Shown: positions 22,792-35,103, numbered from the stretch's first letter. The stretch: 64,000 nucleotides of DNA from Mikania micrantha (GCA_009363875.1 CM018697.1:47261484-47325483), one strand, 5' to 3'. The notes: generated by a model not told the origin, from the sequence alone. Numbers and translations: made by a program.

Positions 22792-25700
22792 TGTCACACC
22801 CCGAGCCGGCGGGGTAGGATCGGGTTTCCCCGACGGGCGGAAGGTTCCCGGGGCGCGATATCGTGAGTGATAATCGAAGTGATCAGATTGTTTACATTGC
22901 ACATGACATAAATGAGAAATGCTAAATATAATAGAATTACAAAGTTAAATTACAGCAGTATGGTTTATAATTTAACAATGTAAATCTATTGTAAAACATC
23001 AATAAATGACTATCTTGTATTTACACAAGATATACGCAATAATTTGTTTAATGATGTCTTCAAAAGTATGCAGGTCCAAAATACTAGTCTTCTATATGAA
23101 GTCCTAGTCCAAAAGAAATAACTCCTTAGTTGACCTGTTCGTCACCTGAGAAGTCATGCAAAAATCAAGTCAACACATGGTTGGTGAGTTCATATAGTTT
23201 TAGTAATTGAAAATGATTTGAAAACCTCCTTTGGTATAGACCCTAACCTCATTAACTCCACATGTAATATCCACATCGGTATGCTTATATATAGGGCATA
23301 TGTAAGGGACAAGCCCTAGCCAACATCCCACCACATACTAATATACATATGACACTGTTGTTAATGATAATTAAGCATTTTTACCCTTAACACAACCCAT
23401 AAGTTCTTCTGTTTGTTGTCCCTGTAATTACAATCATTTGAAATCCATGTTGATTTCATAAGTTCATCACACAATATGATCAACCATAATAATTGTGTAA
23501 ACAGTTATAAATGCTTAATTAAATAAATAAATAAACATTTAATAAAATCTAAGTCCTAATGATTGGGGCCTGTGGTCATACTCGAGTAGACTAGTCTGTC
23601 AATCTAGGTACTTAGTAGTTAGGGAAACTGTAAATATCCTCAAACATACGACCTACAAGTCAAACGGTCTAGCTAGGACTTCTTGAAATGCAGGATTTTA
23701 TGTTTCGTCATGTTTTTGGCGTATGCTATCTCTGATATTTCCCAGACTTTCCCTTGAAAATGATTTATTGATTCAACTGATTTTGTCACAAGATGTACTT
23801 GATGTGTTGATCATAGAATACAAGATTCATTGATCGATTGTACACTTGATTCATTGTTCAACAAACACTTGATTTGTAGAACATTGATTGTTGTCTTTGC
23901 AAAGATTGTTTTGTTTGATTTCTTTGAAGTCCCACACTTGTTTTGTCAAAAATGTTTAATTTGATTCCTTGAATTCACCCACTTGATTTGTCAAAATGTT
24001 TGATTTGATTCCTTGAATTCACCCACTTGATTTGTCAAAATGTTTGATTTGATTCCTTTGAAATGTTTTGACTTATTGAAAAGTTTAGTTTAACTCGATT
24101 ATTCACTTAATATATAAGTAAATCGGTTAGTAAACCTGCATAAAATCTTCCTAGACATGGTCTAGGATAACATTTATATATATGTAAAACATATAAATTT
24201 AAAAGCATTTAAGTAAACAATTTAGATAAACAGTTTACGCATGCTTCTCAGCCCCGCGTTTTAAAACAAAAATGTTAGAAAAGGGGCAATGAACTCACCT
24301 GTGCTGCTATGTAATTTGATCTAACACAAAATGCGCGCTCCCGTATGTAAGCTAAGTATCTTCAGTTCCTGAGTTATTTTATAAAAATTTCGGATATGAT
24401 AAGTACGCGTAGTAGTCGTTGTGCCTAGAGTTCGGGTCTTGTTGTGTGTGCAACTAAGTGTCTTAGTACTAAGTGTATCTAAAATCCAATCTAACTTAAT
24501 TACCCTTATATGACCCCAATCCCATGTTTATTGTAATAACTTACTTTTAAATTTTAAGAAATTTCGGCAGAGTTTCATCTGTATCTAGTTCAAATCCAGA
24601 CAATTAGATTGTCTATTTTATAACAAAATCCCAACCAATGATATTAACACAAACTTTTATAACTAACTAAACTTAAAAGAAAACAATGACGATTATAAAT
24701 TACATTTCAAATTAAACGAGATTTTCGAAAAGTATTAAATTTTTAAGTTAATAATTTCATAATGCCTTAATTTTATCAAAACACCTTTACTTGTGTTTAA
24801 GTAATCATTTAAACATGTGTTGGGGCTTAATTAATCCCATTGGGCCCACTTTGGCCCAAATGAATAACCTTGATTTCTAATCGATCGTGATTCATGTCCT
24901 TGAAATGATCCCATGTAGATAATTACATATCTATGTTAATTGTCATTCCCCATTAAGTCAAGACTTGTGTTTTGAATCTTATGGATTTGTACCAATGAAA
25001 TCTCGTTTATTTGACCATCTTGAACATACAACATTTAGTTCTACACACGCATGCATGATTAGGTTTTCATCCTTATTCATGCACACACACACACACACGT
25101 GACATATTTCATGCATGCATATATCCTTAAATCCCCATGTATTAAACCACCATATTCCTTATTCTCTACTAATGATATCCTTAGTTTGTTACCCATATTA
25201 CTCATGCTTACCCAAAGTTGTTAGCTACTAATGAAAACCCTTATTCCCATGCATGTCCCAATCTTAAAATCGCCATTTCTATAAACAATTTGATTTATGA
25301 AATTTGGATCAGCGAACCTAGGCCTCCTATGGGTAGGTTCGGCCCAAGTGTAGTTAAATGGCCCAAGGTTCGTTCAAGTGGGTAGGGTTCTCTTAATGGT
25401 TCGGTCAGGTGTGATAGTTCGTGGCCGTGTGTAGGTTCGTGGCTCAGTTGGTTCGGCTGCTATAGATAGGAAAAGGTTCGGCTGCCCATGGTTCGCTCAA
25501 CCATAGAATGTTCATCTAAGGTTCGGTTCCTCATGGATTCGCCTGGCAGGTTCGTTGCAAAGGGCGAAGGTTCGTGGTCAGATGGTACAGTTGGGCAGGG
25601 TTCGTTGCAGGTTGTCAGGCTTGCAGGTCGCAGGTCCTTCAGGGTTCGGCTGCAGAAAGCCTCAGGGTTCGTTGTGTTTGAGCTTTATGGCAAAGGTTCG

Positions 25701-26503
25701 GCCGACCATCATTACTCACGAACCTGCAATAAACTCCAAGTTCTTCGTTTATTTCGAATCCTAACCTGTTGCAATTCATCCCTAACACTTCCTAACCACG
25801 TAGGACATCATCATCTAAGTGTTTTAAGTGGCTAGTTTCGATTATAATAGCAAAACCCATAAAACTCGTGAAAACCCTATAAAACCGAATCTAAAATGAT
25901 TATTTACCTCAAAATAGACGGATGATTGCGTGAAATGCCTGTACTTTCTTGATCTACGCAGCAAGAGGAACGTATTGCTTCCGAGAACACTCGAATCCGC
26001 TGAGAAATGGCTAAGATCTTGTAGAGAGAAGTTGAGAGAACAATCCTTTAGAGAGAGAAAGAAGGTGGACGAAATGAGAGGGGTGGGTTGGGTCTTGTGG
26101 TGGTGGTTGGAGCCTTAATGGTTCATTAATTGTTTAGGAAGATATCCGGTTGCTCGGTTTCGTTCGGTTTCGCGTAATAATGTCGTTTCGCGTAGTTTTC
26201 GAGACGAAACGATACTATTATAAAATTAGAAATCTTTTAATTATTCTAGGTTGTAATTCCTAATAAATTAACTAATATTTTCTATTAATTAAATTAAAAT
26301 ATTTTAATTTACGGTTTAAATCGAAATATACGGTTGTCGCGCGTATTCGTTCGAATCGTCACCCGTACGAACACGACGATAACTATACTTTTCAATCTTG
26401 TTTTCTAGTTATAGAATATCATTCAGAACGTTAAACTTTCAGATATATCCGTACAGATCGTCACCTATACGAATAACCCGTCAATTTAGCATTCACGTAA
26501 CAA
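22792..26503 (-). repeat. 5' LTR of D, missing its outer 289 bp
   Basis: Nearly identical to 13910-17620 (offset 8882, then 8883 after one extra C near 22851). It stops after TTCACGTAACAA; the equivalents of 17621-17909, the start of U3, are absent and E-family LTR sequence follows. The donor (24297), acceptor (about 23146) and GGTTCG array (about 25313-25733) are present as in the other copy. Confidence 0.88.
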
Positions 26504-27113
26504 GATTAAGATGGTTAATTATTGCCACTAACATAAGGATAACTTATAATCAAGGACTCTAATGGGCCTAGGTTGTGCTCAAGCGGATAGCATTGTTAGA
26601 AATCCATGCTAATCAACGGCACAAGTTAGGTAATCAATTTGGAATCAAAGATATTCAATTGGGCCAAAGTGGGCCCAATGGGGGCTTAATTAAGCCCAAC
26701 ACACATTTAAATGTTACTTAAACTCAAGTAATGGGATTTTAAATAAAAGAAACCTATTTATAACTTGTTAGATTTCGTTAAATGATTTTGACTTAATATT
26801 GAATTAAAATGGAAGTTAATTGCAATGTTTTGATTTAAATACTTATTGTGATATAATTGTTTGGGAACTTGTTGAAAAATAGACAATATCATTGTCTGGA
26901 TTTTTAATAGAAAACAAAGGAAACTCTGCTGACATTTCTAAAAATATAAAAGTAAGTTATTAAAATTAACCATGGGAATTGGGGTCATGAAAGGGTAACT
27001 AAGTTAGATTAGATCTTAGAATTACACTAGTAATAGGGCACTTAGTTGCACACACGACAAGACCAATCCTTAGGCACAACGACTATTACGTGTACTTATC
27101 GTATTCAAACTTT

Positions 27114-27202
27114 TATAAAACAACTCAGGATCTGAAGATATTTAGCCTACAAACAGGAGCGCGCATTCTGTGATAGTACATTAGACATCAACACAGGTGA
27201 GT
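27114..27202 (+). promoter_or_regulatory. TATA box and splice donor in E 5' LTR
   Basis: TATAAAA (27114-27120), then 75 nt, then ACACAG-GTGAGTTCATTGCCCC. The same pair is at 37808-37897 in E's 3' LTR. Confidence 0.45.
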
Positions 27203-28319
27203 TCATTGCCCCTTTTCTAACATTTTTGTATTAAAACGCGGGGCTGAGAAGCATGCGTAAACTGTTATTTAATTTGTTTACTGAAATGCTTTTAAAGTTA
27301 TATGTTTTACATATATAAATGTTATCCTAGACCATGTATAGGAAGATTTTATGCAGGTTTTGCTAAACTTATTTACTTAAAAGTTAAGGGAATAATCGGG
27401 TTAAACTAAACATTTCAAACAAATCAAAACATTTCAAAGGAATCAAATGAAACATTTTGACAAATCAAGTGGGTGAGTTCAACGAATCAAATGAAACATT
27501 TTGACAAATCAAGTGGGTGAGTTCAATGAATCAAACAAAACATTTTGACGAAACAAGTGTGGGATTTCAACGAATCAAACGAAACAATCTTTGCAAAGTT
27601 AATATTCAATGTTCAACAAATCAAGTGTTTGTCGAACAACGAATCAAGAGTACATTTGATCAACGAATCTAGTATTCCAGGATCAACGAATCAAGTATAT
27701 CTTGCCACAATATCAAACGAATCAATAAATCATTTTCAAGGGAAAATCTGGGAAATATCAAAGATAACATATGCCAAAACGAATCAAGAACGAAACAAAA
27801 ACCCTACATTTCAAGAAGTCCTAGCTAGACCGTTTGATTTGTAGGTCATATGTTTGATGATATTTACAGAATTCCCTACTACTAAGTACCTAGATTGACA
27901 TACTAGTCTACTCGAGTTTGACCAAGGCCAATCATTAGGACTTAGATTTTATTAAATGTTTATTTATTTATTTAATTAAGCATTTATAACGGTTTCTACA
28001 ATTGCTGTGGTTGATCATATTTTGTGATGAACTTATGGAATCAGTATGGATTTCAAATGATTGTAATTACAGGGACAAATAACAGAAGGATTTTGGGTTT
28101 AATTAGAAGGGTAAAAATGATTAACTATCATTAACAACAGTGTCATATACGGATTAGTATGTGGTGGGACGGTGGCTGGGCGGGCGGTAAGTTCGACCCT
28201 ACATATGCCCTATATATAAGCATACCTATCTGAATATTACATGTGGAGTTAATGAGGTTAAGGTCTTTACCGGAAGATGTTTACAAATCATTTTCAAACT
28301 CTAAACTATATGAACTCAC

Positions 28320-28358
28320 CAACCATGTGTTGATTTTATTTTTGCATGACTTCTCAAG
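28320..28358 (+). promoter_or_regulatory. LTR hairpin, branch point and splice acceptor (E 5' LTR)
   Basis: CAAC-CATGT-GTTG (28320-28332), running into TTGAT, then a T-rich stretch and TTCTCAAG; the 3' LTR copy at 39005-39042 keeps TTCTCAG. The predicted intron from 27196 would be 1163 nt. Confidence 0.45.
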
Positions 28359-28714
28359 GGACGAACAGGTCAACTAGGAAGCTTATGCTTTTGGACTAGG
28401 ACTTTAGTTAGAAGACTTAGTATTTTTGGGACTTGCATATTTTTGGAAACATCATTACACAATTATTTTGTATATCTTGTGCAGTTACAAGATAGTTATT
28501 TATGATGTTTGTAATACATTTACATTGTTAAATTATGAACGATTTGGATGTAATTTAACTTTGTAATTCTATTCTATTTAGCATTTCTCATTTATATCAT
28601 GTGCAATGTAAACAATCTGATCACTTTCGATTATCACTCACGATATCGCGCCCCGAGAACCTTTCGCCCGACGGGGACTACGATCCGACCCCGCCGGCTC
28701 GGGGTGTGACAGAT

Positions 28715-28731
28715 TGGTATCAGAGCCATGG
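28715..28731 (+). promoter_or_regulatory. Primer-binding site (E)
   Basis: TGGTATCAGAGCCATGG, complementary to initiator tRNA-Met, three bases after the LTR end. Confidence 0.9.
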
Positions 28732-28879
28732 TTATAGAGAAATATAGGTCACTTATTTAAATGGTTTGGCCTAGACTATAACCTAGGGACCCTGCATATA
28801 GAGAAAACATGACTTAAGGAATTATTTGCATACTGTCTTCTGTATTCGATCATTGCACTAACCAATAACCTTATTGGTT

Positions 28880-31618
28880 ATGATCAAAATGCCGCCGAGA
28901 AGACAGCCTCCCTTGATACAGCTACCACCACAAAACTTGGCTCCACACTCCTCCCCATCACCAAATGATTCACCACCACCACCTCCTCCACTTCCTCCTC
29001 CCCCTCCTCCTTTGATTACTCAACCATCTGGCTCGGGCACAACACCGACTCTGGATCCTGCCACTATCGCTATGATGACCTTTCTGAGTAGCCAGATGAC
29101 AAATCAAATGAAAGAAGCAATACCGGAGATGTTCCTTCGTCTCCGCAACGAGATCAATAACACTGGCAACTCATCAGGAGAAGCCAGTGGAAATACTGGA
29201 GGATCATCTCATTACTCCTACAAGTCCTTTGAAGGATGTAAACCACCCAGCTTCAGTGGGTCTGAAGGAGCCGTTGGATTAATCCAATGGATTGAGAAGA
29301 TCGAGGCAACCTTGGATCTTTGCAGCTGCCCTGAACACCACAAGGTTCGTTACTCAGCTGGAACATTCAACAAACGGGCTCTGACTTGCTGGAACGGTCA
29401 GATCAACGCCCGAGGAAGAGAAGAAGCTATGGCTATGCCATGGGAAGACTTTAAGATGTTGCTGAGAACAGAATTCTGCCCCAAGAACGAGTTGCAGAAA
29501 CTGGAGGTTGAACTATCCAACCATGTGATGAAGGGGGCTGATCACATGGGGTACACTACTCGTTACCACAAGTTAGTTGCTTTGGTGTCGGACATGGTAC
29601 CAACTTTAGAAAAGAGGATAGATCGTTATGTAGGTGGACTTCCTGCCTGTATTCAGGGCATGGTTGTTTCAGCCAACCCTACCACTGTCGAATCTGCAGT
29701 GAGATTGGCTGGGAAACTCACTGACCTTATGGTAGCCTCTGGAGTTCTAAAGAAGGAGGCTGAGCCCAGCAAGAACAAAGCTGAGTCTTCAAAGAAACCC
29801 CACCACCATCAGAAGAAGAAACAGAAGACCATCAAGAACTACACGGTGGCCACACTTCTTCAACAAGTAGCATCAGCACCACAAAACCCCAACCGCAAAC
29901 CCTACACTGGCACGTTTCCTCTATGTGCCAAGTGTCAGTATCATCACATTGCTAGCACTCCCTGCAAGCAATGCACGGGATGTGGAAGAAAGGGCCATTG
30001 GGTCCAACACTACCGGATGACACCTAACCAAGCAGCCAACAATGCTACTTTGGCTCTTCCCCCACAAGCTAATCAGAACCATGGTGGATGCTATAACTGT
30101 GGTGAACAAGGCCACTTTGCGAAGAACTGCCCGAAGAAGGCACAACCAGCAGTTCAAACACCCCATGGACGAGCCTTTGCCATCGGAGCACCAGCTGCAC
30201 GCCAGGACCCAAATGTGGTCACTGGTACGTTTCTCTTACATGACTTTTATGCATTTGTTCTATTTGATACTGGTGCAGATCAGAGTTTTATCTCTACCGA
30301 CTTTGCATGCCAATTAGATTCAGTAGAGGAACAATTAGATTCCCCTTACATTATAGAAGTAGCTAATGAGAAACAGATCACAGTTAGTATAGTTTATAGG
30401 AACTGCCCATTGACACTTAACGGTCATACATTCACCATCGATTTGATACCGATGGAGTTGGGCAGTTTTGACATCATTATTGGAATGGATTGGCTTTCTT
30501 CTAATCGTGTGGAAGTCATCTGTTCTGAAAAGCTGCTTCGAATCCCATTGCCGAGTGATCGTGTATTGGAAGTGAAAGGGGATCAAGCAAAACGAAGTGT
30601 CAAAATCATCTCTTGCATAAAGACGCGTAAGTGTCTACGGAAGCGGTGCGTGGCGTTCTTGGCTCATGTGGTGGAAAAAGAGAAGGAGAAGAAAAAGATT
30701 CAAGATGTACCGGTAGTGAAAGAGTATCCTGAAGTATTTCCTGAAGACCTACCAGGTTTGCCACCTGTGCGACCGGTAGAGTTTCGTATTGACTTAATTC
30801 CTGGAGCAACTCCTGTCGCTAAATCTCCTTACAGGTTAGCACCTTCAGAGATGCAGGAATTGTCAAACCAGTTACAGGAGCTACTTGACAAGGGTTTCAT
30901 CAGACCGAGCTACTCACCCTGGGGGGCTCCGGTCTTGTTCGTGAAAAAGAAAGACGGATCATTCAGAATGTGTATAGATTACAGGGAGCTGAACAAGCTA
31001 ACCATCAAGAATTGGTATCCATTACCGAGGATTGATGATTTGTTTGATCAACTACAAGGGGCTCAATACTTCTCAAAGATTGACCTGCGGTCTGGATATC
31101 ATCAGCTGAGAGTTCAAGATGAAGACATACTGAAAACGGCTTTCCGAACAAGATACGGGCATTATGAATTTATGGTGATGCCCTTCGGATTGAAAAATGC
31201 ACCAGCGGTTTTCATGGATCTCATGAACCGAGTGTGCAAACCGTATTTAGATCAGTTTGTTATTGTCTTTATTGATGACATCCTGATTTATTCTAAGAGC
31301 AAAGCAGATCATGAACAACACCTTAGAAAGGTCTTGGAGCTGTTGAAGAAAGAACAACTCTATGCTAAATTCTCTAAATGTGAATTTTGGCTTAGAGAAG
31401 TTCAATTTCTGGGTCATGTAGTTAACAGCGAGGGAATACACGTAGATCCTGCCAAGATTGAGGCGATAAAGAACTGGGATACTCCGAAAACACCGACGGA
31501 GATACGGTCTTTTCTGGGATTGGCGGGTTATTATAGAAGGTTCATCTCGAATTTTTCTAAGATAGCCTTGCCACTCACTAAACTAACCCAGAAAAGTGAA
31601 CCGGTTGCCTGGGAGTAG
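28880..31618 (+). CDS. Gypsy E Gag-protease-reverse transcriptase
   Basis: The ATG at 28880 (MIKMPPRR) is chosen to match D; the frame is open a little upstream. It is collinear with D at roughly 95% amino-acid identity by eye. It shows a polyproline run, a Gag domain, knuckles (the first has lost its final Cys, CTGCGRKGHWVQHY; the second, CYNCGEQGHFAKNC, is intact), protease DTGADQSF and RT FIDDIL. It ends at TAG 31616-31618 where D has CAG. The polyprotein continues in frame to 32000, where solo LTR K enters. Confidence 0.85.
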   Translation: MIKMPPRRQPPLIQLPPQNLAPHSSPSPNDSPPPPPPLPPPPPPLITQPSGSGTTPTLDPATIAMMTFLSSQMTNQMKEAIPEMFLRLRNEINNTGNSSGEASGNTGGSSHYSYKSFEGCKPPSFSGSEGAVGLIQWIEKIEATLDLCSCPEHHKVRYSAGTFNKRALTCWNGQINARGREEAMAMPWEDFKMLLRTEFCPKNELQKLEVELSNHVMKGADHMGYTTRYHKLVALVSDMVPTLEKRIDRYVGGLPACIQGMVVSANPTTVESAVRLAGKLTDLMVASGVLKKEAEPSKNKAESSKKPHHHQKKKQKTIKNYTVATLLQQVASAPQNPNRKPYTGTFPLCAKCQYHHIASTPCKQCTGCGRKGHWVQHYRMTPNQAANNATLALPPQANQNHGGCYNCGEQGHFAKNCPKKAQPAVQTPHGRAFAIGAPAARQDPNVVTGTFLLHDFYAFVLFDTGADQSFISTDFACQLDSVEEQLDSPYIIEVANEKQITVSIVYRNCPLTLNGHTFTIDLIPMELGSFDIIIGMDWLSSNRVEVICSEKLLRIPLPSDRVLEVKGDQAKRSVKIISCIKTRKCLRKRCVAFLAHVVEKEKEKKKIQDVPVVKEYPEVFPEDLPGLPPVRPVEFRIDLIPGATPVAKSPYRLAPSEMQELSNQLQELLDKGFIRPSYSPWGAPVLFVKKKDGSFRMCIDYRELNKLTIKNWYPLPRIDDLFDQLQGAQYFSKIDLRSGYHQLRVQDEDILKTAFRTRYGHYEFMVMPFGLKNAPAVFMDLMNRVCKPYLDQFVIVFIDDILIYSKSKADHEQHLRKVLELLKKEQLYAKFSKCEFWLREVQFLGHVVNSEGIHVDPAKIEAIKNWDTPKTPTEIRSFLGLAGYYRRFISNFSKIALPLTKLTQKSEPVAWE

Positions 31619-32000
31619 AAACAAGAAGATGCTTTTCAGATATTGAAACAAAAACTATGTGATGCTCCAATTCTATCTCTCCCAGAAGGCTGTGATGACT
31701 TTGTTGTATACTGTGATGCCTCCCATCAGGGACTAGGCTGTGTACTAATGCAACGAGACAAAGTTATTGCTAATGCTTCAAGACAGATAATGGATCATGA
31801 GAAGAACTACACTACTCATGATCTTGAACTGGGAGCTGTTATCTTCGCATTGAAGATCTGGAGACATTACCTATATGGCACTAAATGTACCATATTCACT
31901 GATTACAAGAGTCTGCAGCACATCTTTGATCAGAAGGAACTCAACATGCGACAGCGTCGTTGGGTCGAACTTCTGAATGATTACGATTGTGTGATCAAGT
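31619..32000 (+). pseudogene. Gypsy E RNase H, interrupted
   Basis: In frame with the upstream ORF: FQILKQKLCDAP, YCDASHQGLG, TIFTDYKSLQ and DYDCVIK. It is cut by K after the target duplication CAAGT (31996-32000). Downstream sequence resumes at 35873 in the same codon. Confidence 0.85.
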
Positions 32001-32813
32001 TGTGACAACACACGAACCAGGTTTATATTAAAAGTTTAATTACGACGCATTTTGTTAATACGTTTAGATAAACACACTTATTAGAAATAATAAGTAGAGA
32101 AATTATGTCATTAGTTGAGAACAATAGAGTACTCATGCCATAAAGGTTAGAAACAAGAAATTTTTCTATGAAACATAATGATATACCTTTGTGACACAAC
32201 GAGCTAAAATAAAACGAAATAATGATTTCACATATTCATATATATATATATATTTATATGCATGTTTGAATTTATGAAAATTTTATTATTCAATGCAAAA
32301 CTAGTTCTAATAAATAATTATCATATTAAAAATGTATGTATACCACGAAATACATTACATACATATGTGCGTGACACATATCAACATATAAAAATATGTT
32401 CACATTTCGGTTATACATACATACATGCATAGGTGTATTAATTTAAAGGCTCAACAAAATATATGTACATAAATACATATATATTCATATGTGAGGCACA
32501 CGCACAAGGTCTATAATCAATAAGATTTGACACCACCTTTTCCAATACCCAATCTCTAAATTCCTTTTTCTTTTCCCGCACACATCACTATCTCAAATAT
32601 TTCATCTCTCTCTCTTATATCATGACATACACACATACATCTATAAATACATATATACTATCTTGATACATATACTTGTGTATATATCTCGACATGCATG
32701 CACATGCAATCAAATAAACTTTTTACCCCACCACCTATCACCACCAATAACAATACTCTCTACTCTTTTCCACACACATCATCGTCCTATATACACATGC
32801 ATATACACGATAC

Positions 32814-32820
<7 letters not shown>

Positions 32821-32848
<28 letters not shown>
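32821..32848 (+). repeat. (TA)n microsatellite in K
   Basis: Fourteen TA units without interruption. Confidence 0.95.
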
Positions 32849-32852
<4 letters not shown>

Positions 32853-34129
32853 TGCATAAATATATACGTATGATACACATACACATTCATATCTCTCTCT
32901 ATTCTCGACACACTCAAACAAGAACATAAGACAAAAACTCTTACACCACCTCTCCCCTTACCCAATCCACCTCCTCCCTTTCCTCTCACTTTGACCGACC
33001 ACTTTCCTCTCTCTCTCCCTTCCCTTCTTTTTGGTAATAAACACACACACACCTCACTCATCTTTCTTCACTTTCACAAACTTAAAAGTTTCACTCTCTT
33101 CTTTCTCTAAGAACTCGACGATTCCAGCCCTCCTCCACCAAAGAAGTCGACGGGTTAGAGATCCAAGCAAGAGACTACTACGAGTCTAGATTCGGGTTGG
33201 CACCAAATTTGGTTATACACTCTCTAAAACTCTAAAAATGCATTCTATCTACTCTTTTCCCCTACAACTCGTAATCAGCCCTAAAACTCTTTTATTTGAT
33301 ACTCTAAATCGTTTAAATGGTGACCAAGAACATCTAGGTTGCGAAAAACACACATGCATGTACATGCATGTGTGAAAATTTGGCATTCTCTAAACAAAAA
33401 TCATTTCTTTTGTTATACTAACCCTTACACATCCAAGAAATCGACTTCTAATTTAATGATAATCCTTTTAAAATCCATGGGGACGAGTATCTTGAATCAT
33501 GTCTACACATGCAAGTCTTGCATGTGTAAGTTCTTAAGTTTGAAGAACCATCACTTCCATTTTATATCTTCAATAGACTCTAAATCTATTATGTACCTTC
33601 TATATGTCTTAACAGCCCATATACTTCTTGGAAACGTTGTTCATAAGTTCTCAACACAAGGGTATGATTTTACCTCTTAAAAAGTGTAATATCTATGCAT
33701 GCATGTATGTAAAAATGGAAAATACAACTTTAAAATGCTAATGTGTTAATCTCGAAAGTTTGAGCAGGTTTAGTTGTAATAATATTGCTGGGAAATATTG
33801 TATAAACATTTGGGTTATAATGATAGATATGTTATATTGGTAATCTTGACCCAAAAACCCAATTTTTAAGGTTTATAAGTATGTAAAATATCAAAAATTA
33901 TGTTAACAACTTTCTGGACAGAATGAGTAAATAAAATAGGCTCATAATAATGTTAGAATAACACTCAAAAAGTTTGAGTAATTATTGATATGTCTAAAAT
34001 AAGTTATAGATTTATTAAAATCTCTATAAATCTAGATAAAATCATCAAAAATAGCTCCTTGGTGATAAAAATCCTAAATATATTTTATTTCGGTATTAAT
34101 ATAGTTATAAGACCTGAGAAAAATATTGA

Positions 34130-34590
34130 AATTAAAAATTTATAGTTTAAACTAATTATTTGCCATTTAAAATATTAATAAAGGCTAAAAATAATAATTT
34201 AATTTGTTACTGTCCAAACTATGAAGTAAATATTTTTCCCAGTATTCTAATAATACCAAGATGATCCAGTAAAAATATGGTAATTTTTAGTGACTGTTAA
34301 GTATTTATTTGATATTTAATATATTAAATAGTGAAAAAATAATTTAAAATAGTAAACGATCTCTAAAAATTCTGAAATTTCTACAGTAGCCTAAGAACAT
34401 ATTATTTTACTGTATAAAAAGTTATGTAATTTTTAGAAACCGAGAAATATTTATTATAATATTAATGGTATTTAAGATGTTTAAAACAGTTTAAAATAGT
34501 AAACGAGCTTTAAAAAGCTTGAAAATTTTACAGGAATCTAATAACACCAGTATAAGATTACACAAATATTTTCGGAATTCTTAGTGATCA
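34130..34590 (+). repeat. Diverged repeats of about 147 bp in K
   Basis: TAATTTTTAG at 34281, the same at 34427 (146 bp later), and GAATTCTTAG at 34575 (148 bp later). AGTAAACG occurs at 34351 and 34498 (147 bp). Each unit also has a CTGAAATTTCTACAG or TTGAAAATTTTACAG phrase. Confidence 0.55.
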
Positions 34591-35103
34591 GAATCATTAT
34601 CTATGAATTTTTGAGGATGTTAAACATATAAAAACAATAAATTTTACAAGAGGTTAAACATAATAATAATAGGGAAAGATTAAATAATATTTTCCCAGAC
34701 CCTTTACTGATAAAAATAAAATATAAAACTTATTTCATAAAGCGTTTTAAATTTATTTTTAGAGCCAAATTGTGTAAAAATATTTATAGGCTTTTCCAAC
34801 AAATTTGACTTATAAAAGTCAAGAATATTAAAGATACTTATGTATATACCTATATACATGCAAGACATAATATGAATTATGATAGATAACCAAATAATGC
34901 ATGGCTACCCATCAAAAGTGCTATAGTAAGAAAACAAAGTTTTAAAACTTGGAACAACTAAACAAAATGCACAATGTGATACATTAATATAATTATGGCA
35001 TGAGTAAGTGCTAAAAGTTTAAAAATAAATTAGGCAACGGAATCAATCAAGACTTAGCTTCAATCAATCATCAGTCGGTTTAACCAAGTATCATCACTAG
35101 CAC

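Larger units (their letters stand above)
13910..26503 (-). mobile_element. Young Tekay-like Gypsy element D (minus strand)
   Basis: D consists of a 3' LTR (13910-17909, 4000 bp), polypurine tract, gag-pol (17944-22623), primer-binding site (22772-22788) and a 5' LTR (22792-26503) that lacks its outermost 289 bp. The LTRs differ at only about six sites over 3.7 kb by eye. It lies inside an E-family LTR of opposite orientation. No 5-bp target duplication is found: CGAAC is on the left, GATTA on the right. One in-frame stop interrupts pol. Confidence 0.85.
26504..28711 (+). repeat. Gypsy LTR, 3' portion (E 5' LTR, after D)
   Basis: It is homologous to the reverse complement of D's LTR from the GGGCCAAAGTGGGCCC region onward and ends GGCTCGGGGTGTGACA before the PBS. 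It carries TATAAAA 27114-27120, the donor CAG-GTGAGT (GT at 27196), diverged 44-bp repeats, CTATATATAAGC near 28210 and the hairpin/acceptor 28320-28358. The left edge is the junction with D. Confidence 0.8.
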
